From: Tragulus kanchil
Taxonomy: Eukaryota > Chordata > Mammalia > Artiodactyla > Tragulidae
Assembly: GCA_022376925.1 (NCBI GenBank)
Contig: JAIOJX010000005.1
Coordinates: forward strand, 157,991,501-158,055,500
DNA: 64,000 nt
Reading direction: 5' to 3'
Shown: in pieces, positions 10,557-21,911 of the stretch
Position numbering within the stretch: the stretch's first letter is position 1
Layout of the letters: each line of letters opens with the position of its first letter
The notes under the pieces: model-generated
Told to the model about the DNA's origin: nothing
What the model saw: the letters and a program-made list of their open reading frames with translations, nothing else
Databases searched by the model: none
Program-made: the position numbers and the translations under genes

Positions 10557-11330
10557 TTTTTTTTTTTTTTTTAAATCTTTATTTTACTTTTAACTTTTAC
10601 AGAGTTTTGTTGTTTACAGATATGCATGTTCCCAGATTAGTCATATGTATATCCCCCCTTCTCACCCCTCCCAACCATCACACAGCACCCCTGAAGGATC
10701 CCCTTTTCTCACAGAACAATGACTATAGCTATTTTCTTCACCTATGATAGTACAGGCCTTCATGCTACTTCCTTTACGCCTCCCACCCTCTGTTCCTTCC
10801 CCACAATGTCCATATGTCCACTGTCCATGTCTGTCTTTCCGTCGCTTCACTGCGTGTACCATCATCACCATCCTACTAGATTCCATATATATGTGTTGAT
10901 ATACTGTATTTGTCCTTCTCTTTCTGACTTCACTTTTTATGATCTTTCTGACTTCACTTTTTATGATCTTTCTGACTTCACTTTTATGATCCATTCACGT
11001 TCTAGATCCAGCCACCTCATTAGGGTTGATTCTTCTGCATTTCTCTTTACAGCTGTGTAGTATTCCATTGTATATATGTACCAGAGCTTTTGGATCCATT
11101 CGTTCGTCGATGGGCATCTAGGTTGCTTCCATGTTCTAGCTATTGTATAGAGAGCTGCAATGAACATTGGGGTACAGGTGCTTCTTTCAGATTTGATTTC
11201 ATCAGGGTATAAGCCTAAGAGTGGGATTGCTGGGTCATATGGTGCTTCTATTTTTAGTTTTTTAAGAAATCTCCAGACTGTCTTCCATAGTGACTGTATC
11301 AATCTACATTCCCACCAGCAATACAGGAGT
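10557..11330 (-). mobile_element. Young 5'-truncated L1, antisense (copy 1)
   Basis: The poly-T at about 10554-10572 is the L1 tail. The minus strand encodes the ORF2 C-terminus (residues reading [20 protein letters not shown] and [15 protein letters not shown]), so about 775 bp of the 3' end survive. A perfect 15-bp target-site duplication, CAGGGCTCATCTCTT, lies at 10542-10556 and 11331-11345. The end of ORF2 is disturbed by a 24-bp unit repeated three times at 10920-10990, with a frame change into early stop codons. Non-autonomous and dead. Confidence 0.92.
10920..10990 (-). repeat. 24-bp minisatellite-like triplication inside L1
   Basis: Units 10920-10943, 10944-10967 and 10968-10990 (the last one base shorter) repeat CTTTCTGACTTCACTTT plus TTATGAT. 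On the L1 sense strand one frame reads KSEVRKII repeatedly. The corresponding place in the L1 at 18500-18560 has a single unit. The same triplication appears in the duplicate at 12062-12132. Confidence 0.93.
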
Positions 11331-11697
11331 CAGGGCTCATCTCTTAGCCCTCACGAAGAAAACTAATGCCTTTGGTTTTGCCTCTAAAGTAGTGATGCTG
11401 TGGTGAGAAGTCTAACATCCTGTTCTTACATGACTCCCCAGAGGGCCAAAAGCCATCATCTGTGATGAGGACATTTTACAAACAACTCCCAAAGAGTTTT
11501 AACGTAGCAAATGAATCTTGGAAAACTGCTTTTTCTAATTTACTACCTTGTTCAGTGCATGTTAAAGAAGAAGCAGTGAATCATATAATTAAATGTGATT
11601 TTTAAGGCCTCTGAGGTGGCACTTGGTAATTGATACTCACTGGCGTCTTGCTTGACCTGCCGGACTGAGACGGGAGGTCTTCCAGGGCTCATCTCTT

Positions 11698-12472
11698 TTT
11701 TTTTTTTTTTTTTAAATCTTTATTTTACTTTTAACTTTTACAGAGTTTTGTTGTTTACAGATATGCATGTTCCCAGATTAGTCATATGTATATCCCCCCC
11801 TTCCCACCCCTCCCAACCATCACACAGCACCCCTGAAGGATCCCCTTTTCTCACAGAACAATGACTATAGCTATTTTCTTCACCTATGATAGTACAGGCC
11901 TTCATGCTACTTCCTTTACGCCTCCCACCCTCTGTTCCTTCCCCACAATGTCCATATGTCCACTGTCCATGTCTGTCTTTCCGTCGCTTCACTGCGTGTA
12001 CCATCATCACCATCCTACTAGATTCCATATATATGTGTTGATATACTGTATTTGTCCTTCTCTTTCTGACTTCACTTTTTATGATCTTTCTGACTTCACT
12101 TTTTATGATCTTTCTGACTTCACTTTTATGATCCATTCACGTTCTAGATCCAGCCACCTCATTAGGGTTGATTCTTCTGCATTTCTCTTTACAGCTGTGT
12201 AGTATTCCATTGTATATATGTACCAGAGCTTTTGGATCCATTCGTTCGTCGATGGGCATCTAGGTTGCTTCCATGTTCTAGCTATTGTATAGAGAGCTGC
12301 AATGAACATTGGGGTACAGGTGCTTCTTTCAGATTTGATTTCATCAGGGTATAAGCCTAAGAGTGGGATTGCTGGGTCATATGGTGCTTCTATTTTTAGT
12401 TTTTTAAGAAATCTCCAGACTGTCTTCCATAGTGACTGTATCAATCTACATTCCCACCAGCAATACAGGAGT
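11698..12472 (-). mobile_element. Young 5'-truncated L1, antisense (copy 2 of duplication B)
   Basis: Second copy of the L1 at 10557-11330, with the same truncation point, the same three 24-bp units (about 12062-12132) and the same flanking CAGGGCTCATCTCTT words. It should be counted once if duplication B is an assembly error. Confidence 0.92.
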
Positions 12473-12500
12473 CAGGGCTCATCTCTTAGCCCTCACGAAG

Positions 12501-13500
12501 GCAGAGTGAGTGTGAAGGATGCTGCACTGGCAGCCGGCTGCTCGCCAGGCTTTCAAATGGCTCCTGCTGTCCTGCTGCCGTCACTCGACTCTACCTGGAC
12601 CCAGACTCCACCACCTGCTTTTCTCCTGTTGGTCTTGTTTTATTTAGAAACTTCAAAAATGTTCACAATAAAATGACAAAGCATTTTTCAAAAGCCGACC
12701 ACTGGGGTATTAGGGGAAAATGGGATAGAATCTGAGTTTTTTCCATAAAAGACCCTTTTCCTGAGTTCACAATAAAATGAATGCTCCCTAACCAGTGCTT
12801 ATGTCCACAGACAAAGCATTGCCTGTAACTCCCTGAGCCAAAATCCACCCCATATTCAGCCTGTGCTTTCATTTTCAAGACCAGAACATCCTTTGGCTAC
12901 ATGGAGAGTCTGGGGCCAGCACCATGGCTGCCTCCCATCTAAGCTTAGGCCTGTACTCGGCAAGATGATAAATGTGAAAATTGGACTGCATTTCATTGCC
13001 AGGTTCTTCACTTTGTCATTTTCTTTCCGCCTCTGGTTATTTCTTCTGTTCTTATAGAAAGGAAAACAAAGCCCATTTAACAACTGTAAAGCACATAGTC
13101 CATAGAGACCTTAAAGATTACTGGCAACAAAACATATTTATGTCTTTAATAAAGAATTAAAATTTACCACTCACTAGATAAATTTTCTGTCTCTGTTCTT
13201 TCTCTCTGAAAATCGTTGGTATTGGGCGAAACAGTTTGGTTTATAGGATATTACATTAATGTTTTTTGATTTCTGAGGTAATACTGCAGTGTTTCCTTCC
13301 AGTAATAAAAATTTGAGGTAATTTTAAGTTGTGGTGTACATGGACAGTTTTGAGTTAAATATTAAATTATTTTGTATGACTTCAAAAGTGTCTGAAGACT
13401 ACATCACGTGTAATGAATTTGAGTGAGTGTGAGGGGTACTGAAAGGGCCAAGATGTGGAGTACAGGTGATAACAGTTGAGGGTGAAAATTGAGTGATCAT
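12501..13500. other. Unassigned non-coding sequence
   Basis: 1 kb with no confident repeat or gene. AATAAAATGA occurs at 12667 and again near 12770 in similar context (GTTCACAATAAAATGA), a local direct repeat of about 16 bp. Small open frames on both strands overlap one another and look like chance. Confidence 0.4.
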
Positions 13501-14025
13501 TTGTAGACTGAATTAAAAATCACTCTTATGAAATGATCATGTTGTCTGGGTGATAGACTCCTAGCAAAGTCTGTCTTAAGACATGAGCAGTTGTGATGCC
13601 ACAAATCAGACAGGATATTTAAAGAGGGGACTTTGTGATATCCCCAGGTCACCCTTTTCCATAATCTTCAGGATACATGGTCAAGCAGATTTCAGAGCCT
13701 TTGCTTGGAGATGAGAGATCAGGAAGCACTGTTGGAAGTCAGTGAAAGATGATAAGCTGGGCCATCTGGTTGTTTGCCATGTACTTTCTGGCTACTCACC
13801 TAACATTTCTGAATAAGCTTTTTTTTTTTTTTTTTTAATGCAACTTTGGATTTCTAAAAGCATATAAGCAGAAATAGTAGGCCTGAAAAAATTTGGTATT
13901 TTATTTCCTTATTAAGGGATGGGTTTTTTTTTTTTCTTTGATAATCCTTTGAGTGCCAAATTCATCCTTGGGATTTTTTTTCTGCAGAGTAAGACGTATT
14001 TTGGGCAGTTATTTGAAAAGTAAAG

Positions 14026-14208
14026 CTAGGAGATAAAGAATCTGCCTGAAATGCAGGATACCCAGGTTCAATCCCTGTGTGAGGAAGATCCCCTGGAGAA
14101 GGGCTTTGCAGCCCACATCAGTATTCCTGCCTGGAGAATTTCACAGACAGGAGCCTGCTGGGCTACAGTCCATGGGGTTCGACATGACTGAGCGACTTTC
14201 ACTCACTC
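14026..14208 (+). mobile_element. Bov-tA SINE (copy 1)
   Basis: A tRNA-like head (AAAGAATCTGCCTGAAATGC, B-box-like GGTTCAATCCC) is followed by the Bov-A body: GGAAGATCCCCTGGAGAAGG, GTATTCCTGCCTGGAGAATT, GGGCTACAGTCCATGGGGTT and CATGACTGAGCGACTTTCAC. The 5' dozen bases are degraded. Bov-tA is restricted to ruminants. The same element recurs at 15099-15281 through duplication C. Confidence 0.9.
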
Positions 14209-15098
14209 AGACCTAGGAGAAATTTTGCTTACTGAGAAATAACCAAATAACCTTTGAAGAGGAATTAGAGACTACCTATAAATAATAAGTGTTCTTTATT
14301 AAAGTTTTACATCCAAAAGTAGCTCTTCTCATTCACTGATCATTCTCCAAATGTTTGGGTGTCTTCTTTGGCCTACAGTGGTATACTGCATATAGTACGA
14401 GATTCAGTCTCCCAAATTTTAAAATACTATCCTAGGGAAACTGAGAGTTACAGAAGAGAGTAAAACATGATTCCTGTCTTTAAGAGGCTTACAATTTAAT
14501 AGGTACAAAATAACTAAAAGTAGTATGTGTTAAGTGAGATAACAGAAGTACAGAATGCTTTAAGAGCCCAGTATTGTAGACTGAATTAAAAATCACTCTT
14601 ATGAAATGATCATGTTGTCTGGGTGATAGACTCCTAGCAAAGTCTGTCTTAAGACATGAGCAGTTGTGATGCCACAAATCAGACAGGATATTTAAAGAGG
14701 GGACTTTGTGATATCCCCAGGTCACCCTTTTCCATAATCTTCAGGATACATGGTCAAGCAGATTTCAGAGCCTTTGCTTGGAGATGAGAGATCAGGAAGC
14801 ACTGTTGGAAGTCAGTGAAAGATGATAAGCTGGGCCATCTGGTTGTTTGCCATGTACTTTCTGGCTACTCACCTAACATTTCTGAATAAGCTTTTTTTTT
14901 TTTTTTTTTAATGCAACTTTGGATTTCTAAAAGCATATAAGCAGAAATAGTAGGCCTGAAAAAATTTGGTATTTTATTTCCTTATTAAGGGATGGGTTTT
15001 TTTTTTTTCTTTGATAATCCTTTGAGTGCCAAATTCATCCTTGGGATTTTTTTTCTGCAGAGTAAGACGTATTTTGGGCAGTTATTTGAAAAGTAAAG

Positions 15099-15281
15099 CT
15101 AGGAGATAAAGAATCTGCCTGAAATGCAGGATACCCAGGTTCAATCCCTGTGTGAGGAAGATCCCCTGGAGAAGGGCTTTGCAGCCCACATCAGTATTCC
15201 TGCCTGGAGAATTTCACAGACAGGAGCCTGCTGGGCTACAGTCCATGGGGTTCGACATGACTGAGCGACTTTCACTCACTC
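15099..15281 (+). mobile_element. Bov-tA SINE (copy 2 of duplication C)
   Basis: Identical by eye to 14026-14208, exactly 1073 bp downstream. It is a product of the tandem duplication, not an independent insertion. Confidence 0.9.
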
Positions 15282-15474
15282 AGACCTAGGAGAAATTTTG
15301 CTTACTGAGAAATAACCAAATAACCTTTGAAGAGGAATTAGAGACTACCTATAAATAATAAGTGTTCTTTATTAAAGTTTTACATCCAAAAGTAGCTCTT
15401 CTCATTCACTGATCATTCTCCAAATGTTTGGGTGTCTTCTTTGGCCTACAGTGGTATACTGCATATAGTACGAG

Positions 15475-16020
15475 ATTCAGTCTCCCAAATTTTAAAATAC
15501 TATCCTAGGGAAACTGAGAGTTACAGAAGAGAGTAAAACATGATTCCTGTCTTTAAGAGGCTTACAATTTAATAGGTACAAAATAACTAAAAGTAGTATG
15601 TGTTAAGTGAGATAACAGAAGTACAGAATGCTTTAAGAGCCCAGTATTGTAGGCATAATCAGAGAAGGATTCCTAAAAAATATTTATACTAGATCCCTCT
15701 GTCTGAAAAGTCCTGGGCATCTTTCAGGGCATAATATAAACATTTTTAGGAAGCATTTCCTGATTATCCCTGCATTTGTCCTTTCCTACCTGTGTGAAAC
15801 TCTCTAAATGGAAGCGCCATGGAGAGCTAATATACAGGAGTCAAAGATGATCAAGTTAAGCTTGGAGATTTTAGGGAAATTGTGGAGCCAGAATAGAGAA
15901 GTCAGAAGGAGGGAGAATAAGGCTTTTATGATGAGTTGCTGAATCACTTGGACGTGCTGAAGCTGAAGTACAAGCTATCAAAGTGGCTTTGTCCAACAGA
16001 CAAGTGAGAATGTGGTGTGG
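15475..16020 (-). mobile_element. LINE-2-like fragments, mostly minus strand
   Basis: GATTCCTGTCTTTAAGAGGC followed by TTACAATTTAATAGG resembles the reverse complement of L2. GTGGAGCCAGAATAGAGAAG and neighbouring purine-rich sequence fit the same. A short part at about 15680-15790 looks like L2 in the opposite orientation. Highly diverged. The first portion is also present in copy 1 of duplication C (14400-14573). Confidence 0.5.
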
Positions 16021-16980
16021 AATTTCATAGGATAGATTAGGTTTTCAGTTGACCCTGCACAAGCTAAGGCTGTGGAGGTAAGGAATTGCCTGTCAAATTC
16101 TTGTAACTCTAACCCTCTGATATGTAAGTTAAACTGTCTCTAACATTCTTGACTAATACCTGAGTTGGTGTTATGGCCTGATACTCTGTTGTTAGGGTGG
16201 AGATAATTTCTGTGATTTCTACCTTGGGTTTATAACTGGGGAATTTGAATACAGAGATGCTAATTGGAGCTATGTAAATTCAGAAACAGATAAATAGTTT
16301 TATATTTGTTCTTGTGAAAAAAGACAGGCATTTTCTTCCCTAGGTCTATAGGGAGAAACGTTGAAGTGTAAGAAGGACCTAATAGTTTCTGGAAACCAAA
16401 GCTAAAAGGGACAAAAATAAAATGAGATCCTTGTTTTCCATCATTCTCTTTGTCTGTGTAATGGTTTGGGGAGCTGTCTTAGTAACTTTTTCTGACTCTG
16501 TAACCTTTTTTTTTATTGTTAATTCAAGACCACAAATAGGAAAAGTCATTATTTGCATTTTGGTTTAATTAGCTGTCTCATCAGCACATTCTGATGCAAG
16601 TGTTCCCTGATTTATGGACTGAAATTTCCTGGATTCTGTGTATGTTTGATTATGAATAGATTTGTTGCTGTTCTTGAATTTTGGTGTTTTTATTTACTTA
16701 CAAGTAAATGTTCATAGCAGCTTATCTAAATGTTAAGGGTGTTCCAGATCTCAAGGATTTTCTCATTTCTTTAAAATATGATTGATGGGAATTTCTTCCT
16801 AGCTCTGTTCATTCCGTGTGAACTTTCTTTTGAGTCTTAGCGCTACCTTACCACACACCTTTGCCTTTGGCTTTTGGACAGTGATTTTTGTGGTTTTAAA
16901 ATATTGAACCATTTATGAATGACATATATACCCTCAATTAAAATGCTTTATACATTTTTTATAACTGAATTATATCTATA
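16021..16980. other. Unassigned non-coding sequence
   Basis: No gene or named repeat. AT-rich. It ends where an old L1 body becomes recognisable. Confidence 0.4.
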
Positions 16981-17332
16981 GAAAATTATTTTGAAGTTGC
17001 AATCCAGGACCACAAACAAATCAACAAAAACAAACCAAAAAACCATTTTGCTTTATTTAAGAATGAAAAGGAAGTGTAGAACTCAGCGTTTCTATCAGCT
17101 TGAAAGAGGCTGACTTTACTATAGATTCCACAGATGTTAGAAGAATGAAAAGAGAGTATTATTCACTGTTTTGTGCTAATAAATTAGAGAATTTAGTTGA
17201 AATGGACAAATTTTTTTGAAAGACAGAAACTGCCTAAATCTCTCAGGAAGAAATACTCAGAATAGTCATTATCTATTTAAAAAAATTAAGATTTACAACT
17301 AGAAATCTTTTTCACAAAGAAATGCTAGGCCC

Positions 17333-19791
17333 ACAAAGCAATCCTGAGGAAGAAAAATGGAGTTGGAGGGATCAGCCTCCCTAACTTCAGACTCTACTAC
17401 AAAGCAACAGTCCTCAAGACAGTATGGTACTGGCACAAAAACAGAATTATAGATCAATGGAACAAGATTGAGAACCCAGAGATCAACCCATGCACCTATG
17501 GGTACCTTATTTTTGATAAAGGAGGAGAAACTATAAAATGGGACAAAGACAGCCTCTTTAACAAGTGGTGCTGGGAGAATTGGACAGCTACATGCAAAAA
17601 AATGAAATTGGAACATTCCCTGACACCATACACTAAGATCAACTCAAAATGGATTAAAGACCTAAATGTAAGACCAGAAACCATCAAACTCTTACAGGAG
17701 AATATAGACAAAACCCTCAAGGATATCAATCAAAGCAAGATCTTCTCTGACCCACCTACTAGAATAGCAGAACTGAAAAGAAAAATGAACATATGGGACC
17801 TTATGAAACTTAAAAGCTTTTGTACAGCAAAAGAAATTACAAAAAAGTTCAACAGACACCCCACAGAGTGGGAGAAAATCATAGCAAATGAAACAACAGA
17901 CAAAGAATTAATCTCCAAAATCTACAAGCAACTCAGACAACTCAGCACAGGGAAAATGAGCAGCCCAATCAAAAAGGGAAAAGATCTAAAGAGACGCCTC
18001 CAAAGAGGACATACAAATGGCCACAAAATACATGAAACGATGCTCAACCTCGCTTATTATCAGAGAAATGCAAATTAAAACCACAATGAGATACCACCTC
18101 ACACCTGTCAGAATGGCCATCATCAACAAATCGACAGACAACAAATGCTGGAGAGGGTGTGGAGAAAAGGGAACCCTCCTGCATTGCTGGTGGGAATGTA
18201 AATTAATACAACCTCTATGGAAGACAATATGGAGATGCCTTAAAAAACTAAAAATAGAAGCACCCTATGACCCAGCAATCCCACTATTAGGCCTATATCC
18301 TGATGAAATCAAAAATGAAAGAGGCACCTGTACCCCAATGTTCATTGCAACTCTCGATACAATAGCCAGAACATGGAAGCAACCTAGATGTCCATCGACA
18401 AATGAATGGAGCCAGAAGCTCTGGTACATACATACAATGGAATACTACTCAGCTGTTAAAAGAAATGCAGAAGACTCAGTCCTAATGAGGTGGCTGGCTC
18501 TAGAACCTATCATAAAAAGTGAAGTAAGTCAAAAAGAGAAAGACAAGTATAGTATACTAACTCATATATATAGATGACAAAGCAATCCTGAGGAAGAAAA
18601 ATGGAGTTGGAGGGATCAGCCTCCCTAACTTCAGACTCTACTACAAAGCAACAGTCCTCAAGACAGTATGGTACTGGCACAAAAACAGAACTATAGATCA
18701 ATGGAACAAGATTGAGAACCCAGAGATCAACCCATGCACCTATGGGTACCTTATTTTTGATAAAGGAGGAGAAACTATAAAATGGGACAAAGACAGCCTC
18801 TTTAACAAGTGGTGCTGGGAGAATTGGACAGCTACATGCAAAAAAATGAAATTGGAACATTCCCTGACACCATACACTAAGATCAACTCAAAATGGATTA
18901 AAGACCTAAATGTAAGACCAGAAACCATCAAACTCTTACAGGAGAATATAGACAAAACCCTCAAGGATATCAATCAAAGCAAGATCTTCTCTGACCCACC
19001 TACTAGAATAGCAGAACTGAAAAGAAAAATGAACATATGGGACCTTATGAAACTTAAAAGCTTTTGTACAGCAAAAGAAATTACAAAAAAGTTCAACAGA
19101 CACCCCACAGAGTGGGAGAAAATCATAGCAAATGAAACAACAGACAAAGAATTAATCTCCAAAATCTACAAGCAACTCAGACAACTCAGCACAGGAAAAA
19201 GATCTAAAGAGACGCCTCTCCAAAGAGGACATACAAATGGCCCAAAAATACATGAAACGATGCTCAACCTCGCTTATTATCAGAGAAATGCAAATTAAAA
19301 CCACAATGAGATACCACCTCACACCTGTCAGAATGGCCATCATCAACAAATCGACAGACAACAAATGCTGGAGAGGGTGTGGAGAAAAGGGAACCCTCCT
19401 GCATTGCTGGTGGGAATGTAAATTAATACAACCTCTATGGAAGACAATATGGAGATGCCTTAAAAAACTAAAAATAGAAGCACCCTATGACCCAGCAATC
19501 CCACTATTAGGCCTATATCCTGATGAAATCAAAAATGAAAGAGGCACCTGTACCCCAATGTTCATTGCAACTCTCGATACAATAGCCAGAACATGGAAGC
19601 AACCTAGATGTCCATCGACAAATGAATGGAGCCAGAAGCTCTGGTACATACATACAATGGAATACTACTCAGCTGTTAAAAGAAATGCAGAAGACTCAGT
19701 CCTAATGAGGTGGCTGGCTCTAGAACCTATCATAAAAAGTGAAGTAAGTCAAAAAGAGAAAGACAAGTATAGTATACTAACTCATATATAT
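17333..19791 (+). repeat. Tandem duplication D (about 1.24 kb x2, within L1)
   Basis: Copy 1 is about 17333-18572 and copy 2 is 18577-19791, starting offset 1244 and later 1220. Unlike the others, it consists only of L1 ORF2 sequence, starts exactly at the 5' truncation point of the young L1, and its copies differ internally. Copy 1 has about 24 extra bases near 17955-17985 and lacks TC near 17999. The junction contains unmatched bases AGATG. It could be a mis-joined overlap or a real tandem or rearranged L1. Confidence 0.9.
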
Positions 19792-19987
19792 GGGATCTAG
19801 TAAGATGGTCATGATAACACACGCAGTGAACTCATGGAAAAACAGAGAATAGACATAAAGACATTGTGGAGACCGAACAGTGGAAGGGAGTAACATGGAA
19901 ACCCATACTGTCATGTGTAGAAAAGATAGCTATTGTCATTGTGCTAGGGGAATAGGAGTACCTACAACCACTTGGAGTGATGGTCTG

Positions 19988-20024
19988 GAGGGATGGGAGG
20001 GGGGGGAACTGAGTGGGGGGAGGG
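19988..20024 (+). other. G-rich tract in L1 3' UTR (possible G-quadruplex)
   Basis: Runs of three to eight G separated by short loops (GGGATGGGAGGGGGGGG, then GTGGGGGGAGGG) occur about 90 bases before the tail of the young L1. G-rich 3' UTRs are known in mammalian L1. The quadruplex is inferred from the motif only. Confidence 0.6.
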
Positions 20025-20067
20025 TCAAGGGATATGCATATGAATGATCTGGGAACATACATGCACA

Positions 20068-20114
20068 AAAATAAATAAATAAATAAATAAATAAATAAAT
20101 TTAAAAAAAAAAAA
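20068..20114 (+). repeat. (AAAT)n microsatellite and poly-A tail of L1
   Basis: About eight AAAT units followed by TTT and an A run of about 15. This is the expanded tail of the young L1. Confidence 0.9.
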
Positions 20115-20444
20115 AAAGAAATGCTAGGCCCAAATGGCTTTATTGATGAATGATACCACATTCTTTAAGAGAGAAATGGTAACAGATTCTGCATAAACTT
20201 TTCTAGAAAAATTTGAACAGAAAGGAGTATTTCCCAATTCATTCTGTAAGGCCCAATACCAAAATGAACAAAAATACTGCATAAACATAAAAAGAAAATC
20301 ACAAACCAATATCTAGTTTTCCCTTACAGAACACAAATTAAAAGTTCTTTGTATTTTAGCAAATTGAATGCAGCAATCCATTAGAAGAAGAATATATTAT
20401 AATCACGTAAGGAAAGCAAGCCTAGTATAACATTCAAAAATCGA

Positions 20445-20700
20445 GGCTTCCCTGGTGGTCCAGTGGGTAGAGTCTGCCTTATAGTGCAGGGGGCACTGGT
20501 TCGATCCCTGGCCCGGGAATATCTGACGCGCTGCGGAGAGGCTGGACTGGTGTGTCCAAGTACGAGCTGGCGCTCTGGAGTGCGTGTGCCCAGAGCTGTT
20601 GCTCTGCGCCAAGGGGTCCACTGCAGTGGAAGACTCATGCAGGCCAAAAGAATAAAGATGGATGAAAATAAATAAACAATAAAAGAGGCCAAATTTTTTA
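20445..20700 (+). mobile_element. Lineage SINE, plus strand, diverged
   Basis: The head GGCTTCCCTGGTGGTCCAGT has a B box at GGTTCGATCCC (about 20499-20509). The body word GAGCTGGCGCTCTGGAGTGC is followed by a tail with AATAAAGATGGATGAAAATA and AATAAAAGAGGCC. It has more differences from the 9490 and 36685 copies, so it looks older. It inserted into the old L1. Confidence 0.88.
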
Positions 20701-21094
20701 AAAAATCAATTAAATATAATTTATCATACTAACAAACTAAAATTGAAAAATCATCTGATCATTTCCATAGAGGCAGAAAAGCTTTTACAAAATCTAACGG
20801 CCACTCCTAATGCTTCTGGCAAATTAGGACTTTGTCAACTGATAAAGGACTCCTATGGAAAGTCTACATACAGCTAACATAAAAAAAACTTAATGGTGAA
20901 AGACTAAGTGCTGTCTCCCAACATCAGGAATAAGTCAGTGATGTCCAGTCTTGTGATTCCCATTTAGCATTGTACTGGAAGGTCTAGCTAGTGCAGTAAG
21001 GTGAAAAGAGAAATCAAAGGCATTCAGATTGGAAAGTAAGAAGTAAAACTATTTATATTCTGAGTCAGTATTATCTATGGTGGCATCATTTCGC

Positions 21095-21218
21095 ATCACC
21101 AACTCAGTGGACATGAGTGAGCAAACTCTGGGAGATTGTGAAGAGGAAGGAAACCTGAACTGCTGTAGTCTATGGGTCCGCAAAAAGTGGGACACAGCTT
21201 AGCAACTGAACAACAACA
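21095..21218 (+). mobile_element. BovB/Bov-A 3' module (copy 1)
   Basis: CACCAACTCAGTGGACATGA, GCAAACTCTGGGAGATTGTG and GCTTAGCAACTGAACAACAA are typical of the BovB LINE 3' end and the Bov-A units derived from it. It lies within the old L1. Duplicated at about 22176-22299. Confidence 0.85.
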
Positions 21219-21590
21219 TGTGGACAAATCTAATGAAATCTACAAAAGAAGTCACTCAAACTAATAAAAGAGTTCAGTAAGGGTGGAGGATACAAGATCA
21301 CTGTACAAAACCCAACTGTATTTCTACATAATATCGACAAACAATTGACAATAGTAAATTGAAAACAATACCATCTACAGTAGCATCAGAAATTTGAAAT
21401 TTTTAGGGGAAAAATGACGAAAGGTGTATAAGACAGTGAAAACTAGAAAACAATGCTGAGAGAAATTAAAGACCTAAATAAATGGAGAGATATACAGTGT
21501 TTATAGGTCAGAAGATTCAATATTGTTAGGATGTCAGTTTTCAAATTGATCAGTAGACTCAAACACAATCCCAATTAAAATCCCAGCAGG

Positions 21591-21911
21591 GGCTTCTCTG
21601 GTAGCACAGTGGTGTAGAGTTCGCCTGCCATTGCAGGAGACACAAATTCGATCCCTGATCTGGGAAGATCCCACATGCTGCAAAGCAACTAAGCCCGTGA
21701 GCCACTCTTGAACCTGTGCTCTAAAGCTTCAGAGCCGCAACTCTTGAGCCCATGTGCTACAACTGTTGAAGCTCATGTGCTGTAGAGCTCAAGTTCTACA
21801 ACAGGAAGCCTGCTCACCTCAACTAGAGAGTAGCCCCCACTCCCTGCAACTAGAGAAGAGCCTGTAGCAGCAGTGAAAACCCAAAATAGCCATAGATAAA
21901 TAAAATTTTTA
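21591..21911 (+). mobile_element. CHR-2 type SINE with 14-bp TSD (copy 1)
   Basis: The tRNA-Glu head (GGCTTCTCTGGTAGCACAGT, B box near ATTCGATCCC) is followed by the repeated AACTAAGCCCGTGAGCCAC / CAACTCTTGAGCCC body typical of CHR-2, with CAACTAGAGAGTAGCCCCCA near the 3' end. The duplication AAAATCCCAGCAGG flanks it at 21577-21590 and 21912-21925. CHR SINEs are shared by ruminants, whales and hippos. The second copy at about 22671-22992 comes from duplication E. Confidence 0.88.

Larger units (their letters stand above)
10217..12500 (+). repeat. Tandem duplication B (about 1.14 kb x2)
   Basis: Copy 1 is 10217-11357 and copy 2 is 11358-12500, offset 1141-1142. The unit contains about 325 bp of left flank, a complete truncated L1 with both target-site duplications, and a few bases of right flank. 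Only single-base differences are visible (for example the C run at about 10653 versus 11794). Because both L1 copies keep the same target-site duplication, the doubling came after, or independently of, L1 insertion. Confidence 0.96.
13501..15652 (+). repeat. Tandem duplication C (1.07 kb x2)
   Basis: Copy 1 is 13501-14573 and copy 2 is 14574-15652, offset 1073. The breakpoint words share TTGTAG. The unit holds a Bov-tA SINE, two poly-T tracts and an L2-like segment. The copies look identical by eye. The junction lies in L2-like sequence, not at a repeat end. Confidence 0.95.
17334..20114 (+). mobile_element. Young 5'-truncated L1 nested in older L1, 18-bp TSD
   Basis: Sense-strand ORF2 C-terminal part ([40 protein letters not shown], ending THIYGI then stop at about 19800), 3' UTR 19801-20060, an AAAT-repeat tail and poly-A to 20114. 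A perfect duplication, AAAGAAATGCTAGGCCCA, is seen at 17316-17333 and 20115-20132. The frame is broken between the two halves and the reverse-transcriptase core is absent, so the element is inert. Without duplication D its true length would be about 1.55 kb. Confidence 0.93.

Noticed and set aside
10920..10990. CRISPR-like short repeat array
   Set aside because: There are only three units with no spacers, inside a mammalian L1.
17602..19800. Long open frames (150-187 residues) that look like genes
   Set aside because: They are the C-terminal part of L1 ORF2, with the typical [13 protein letters not shown] and [15 protein letters not shown] segments, and are broken between frames. They are remnants of a mobile element.
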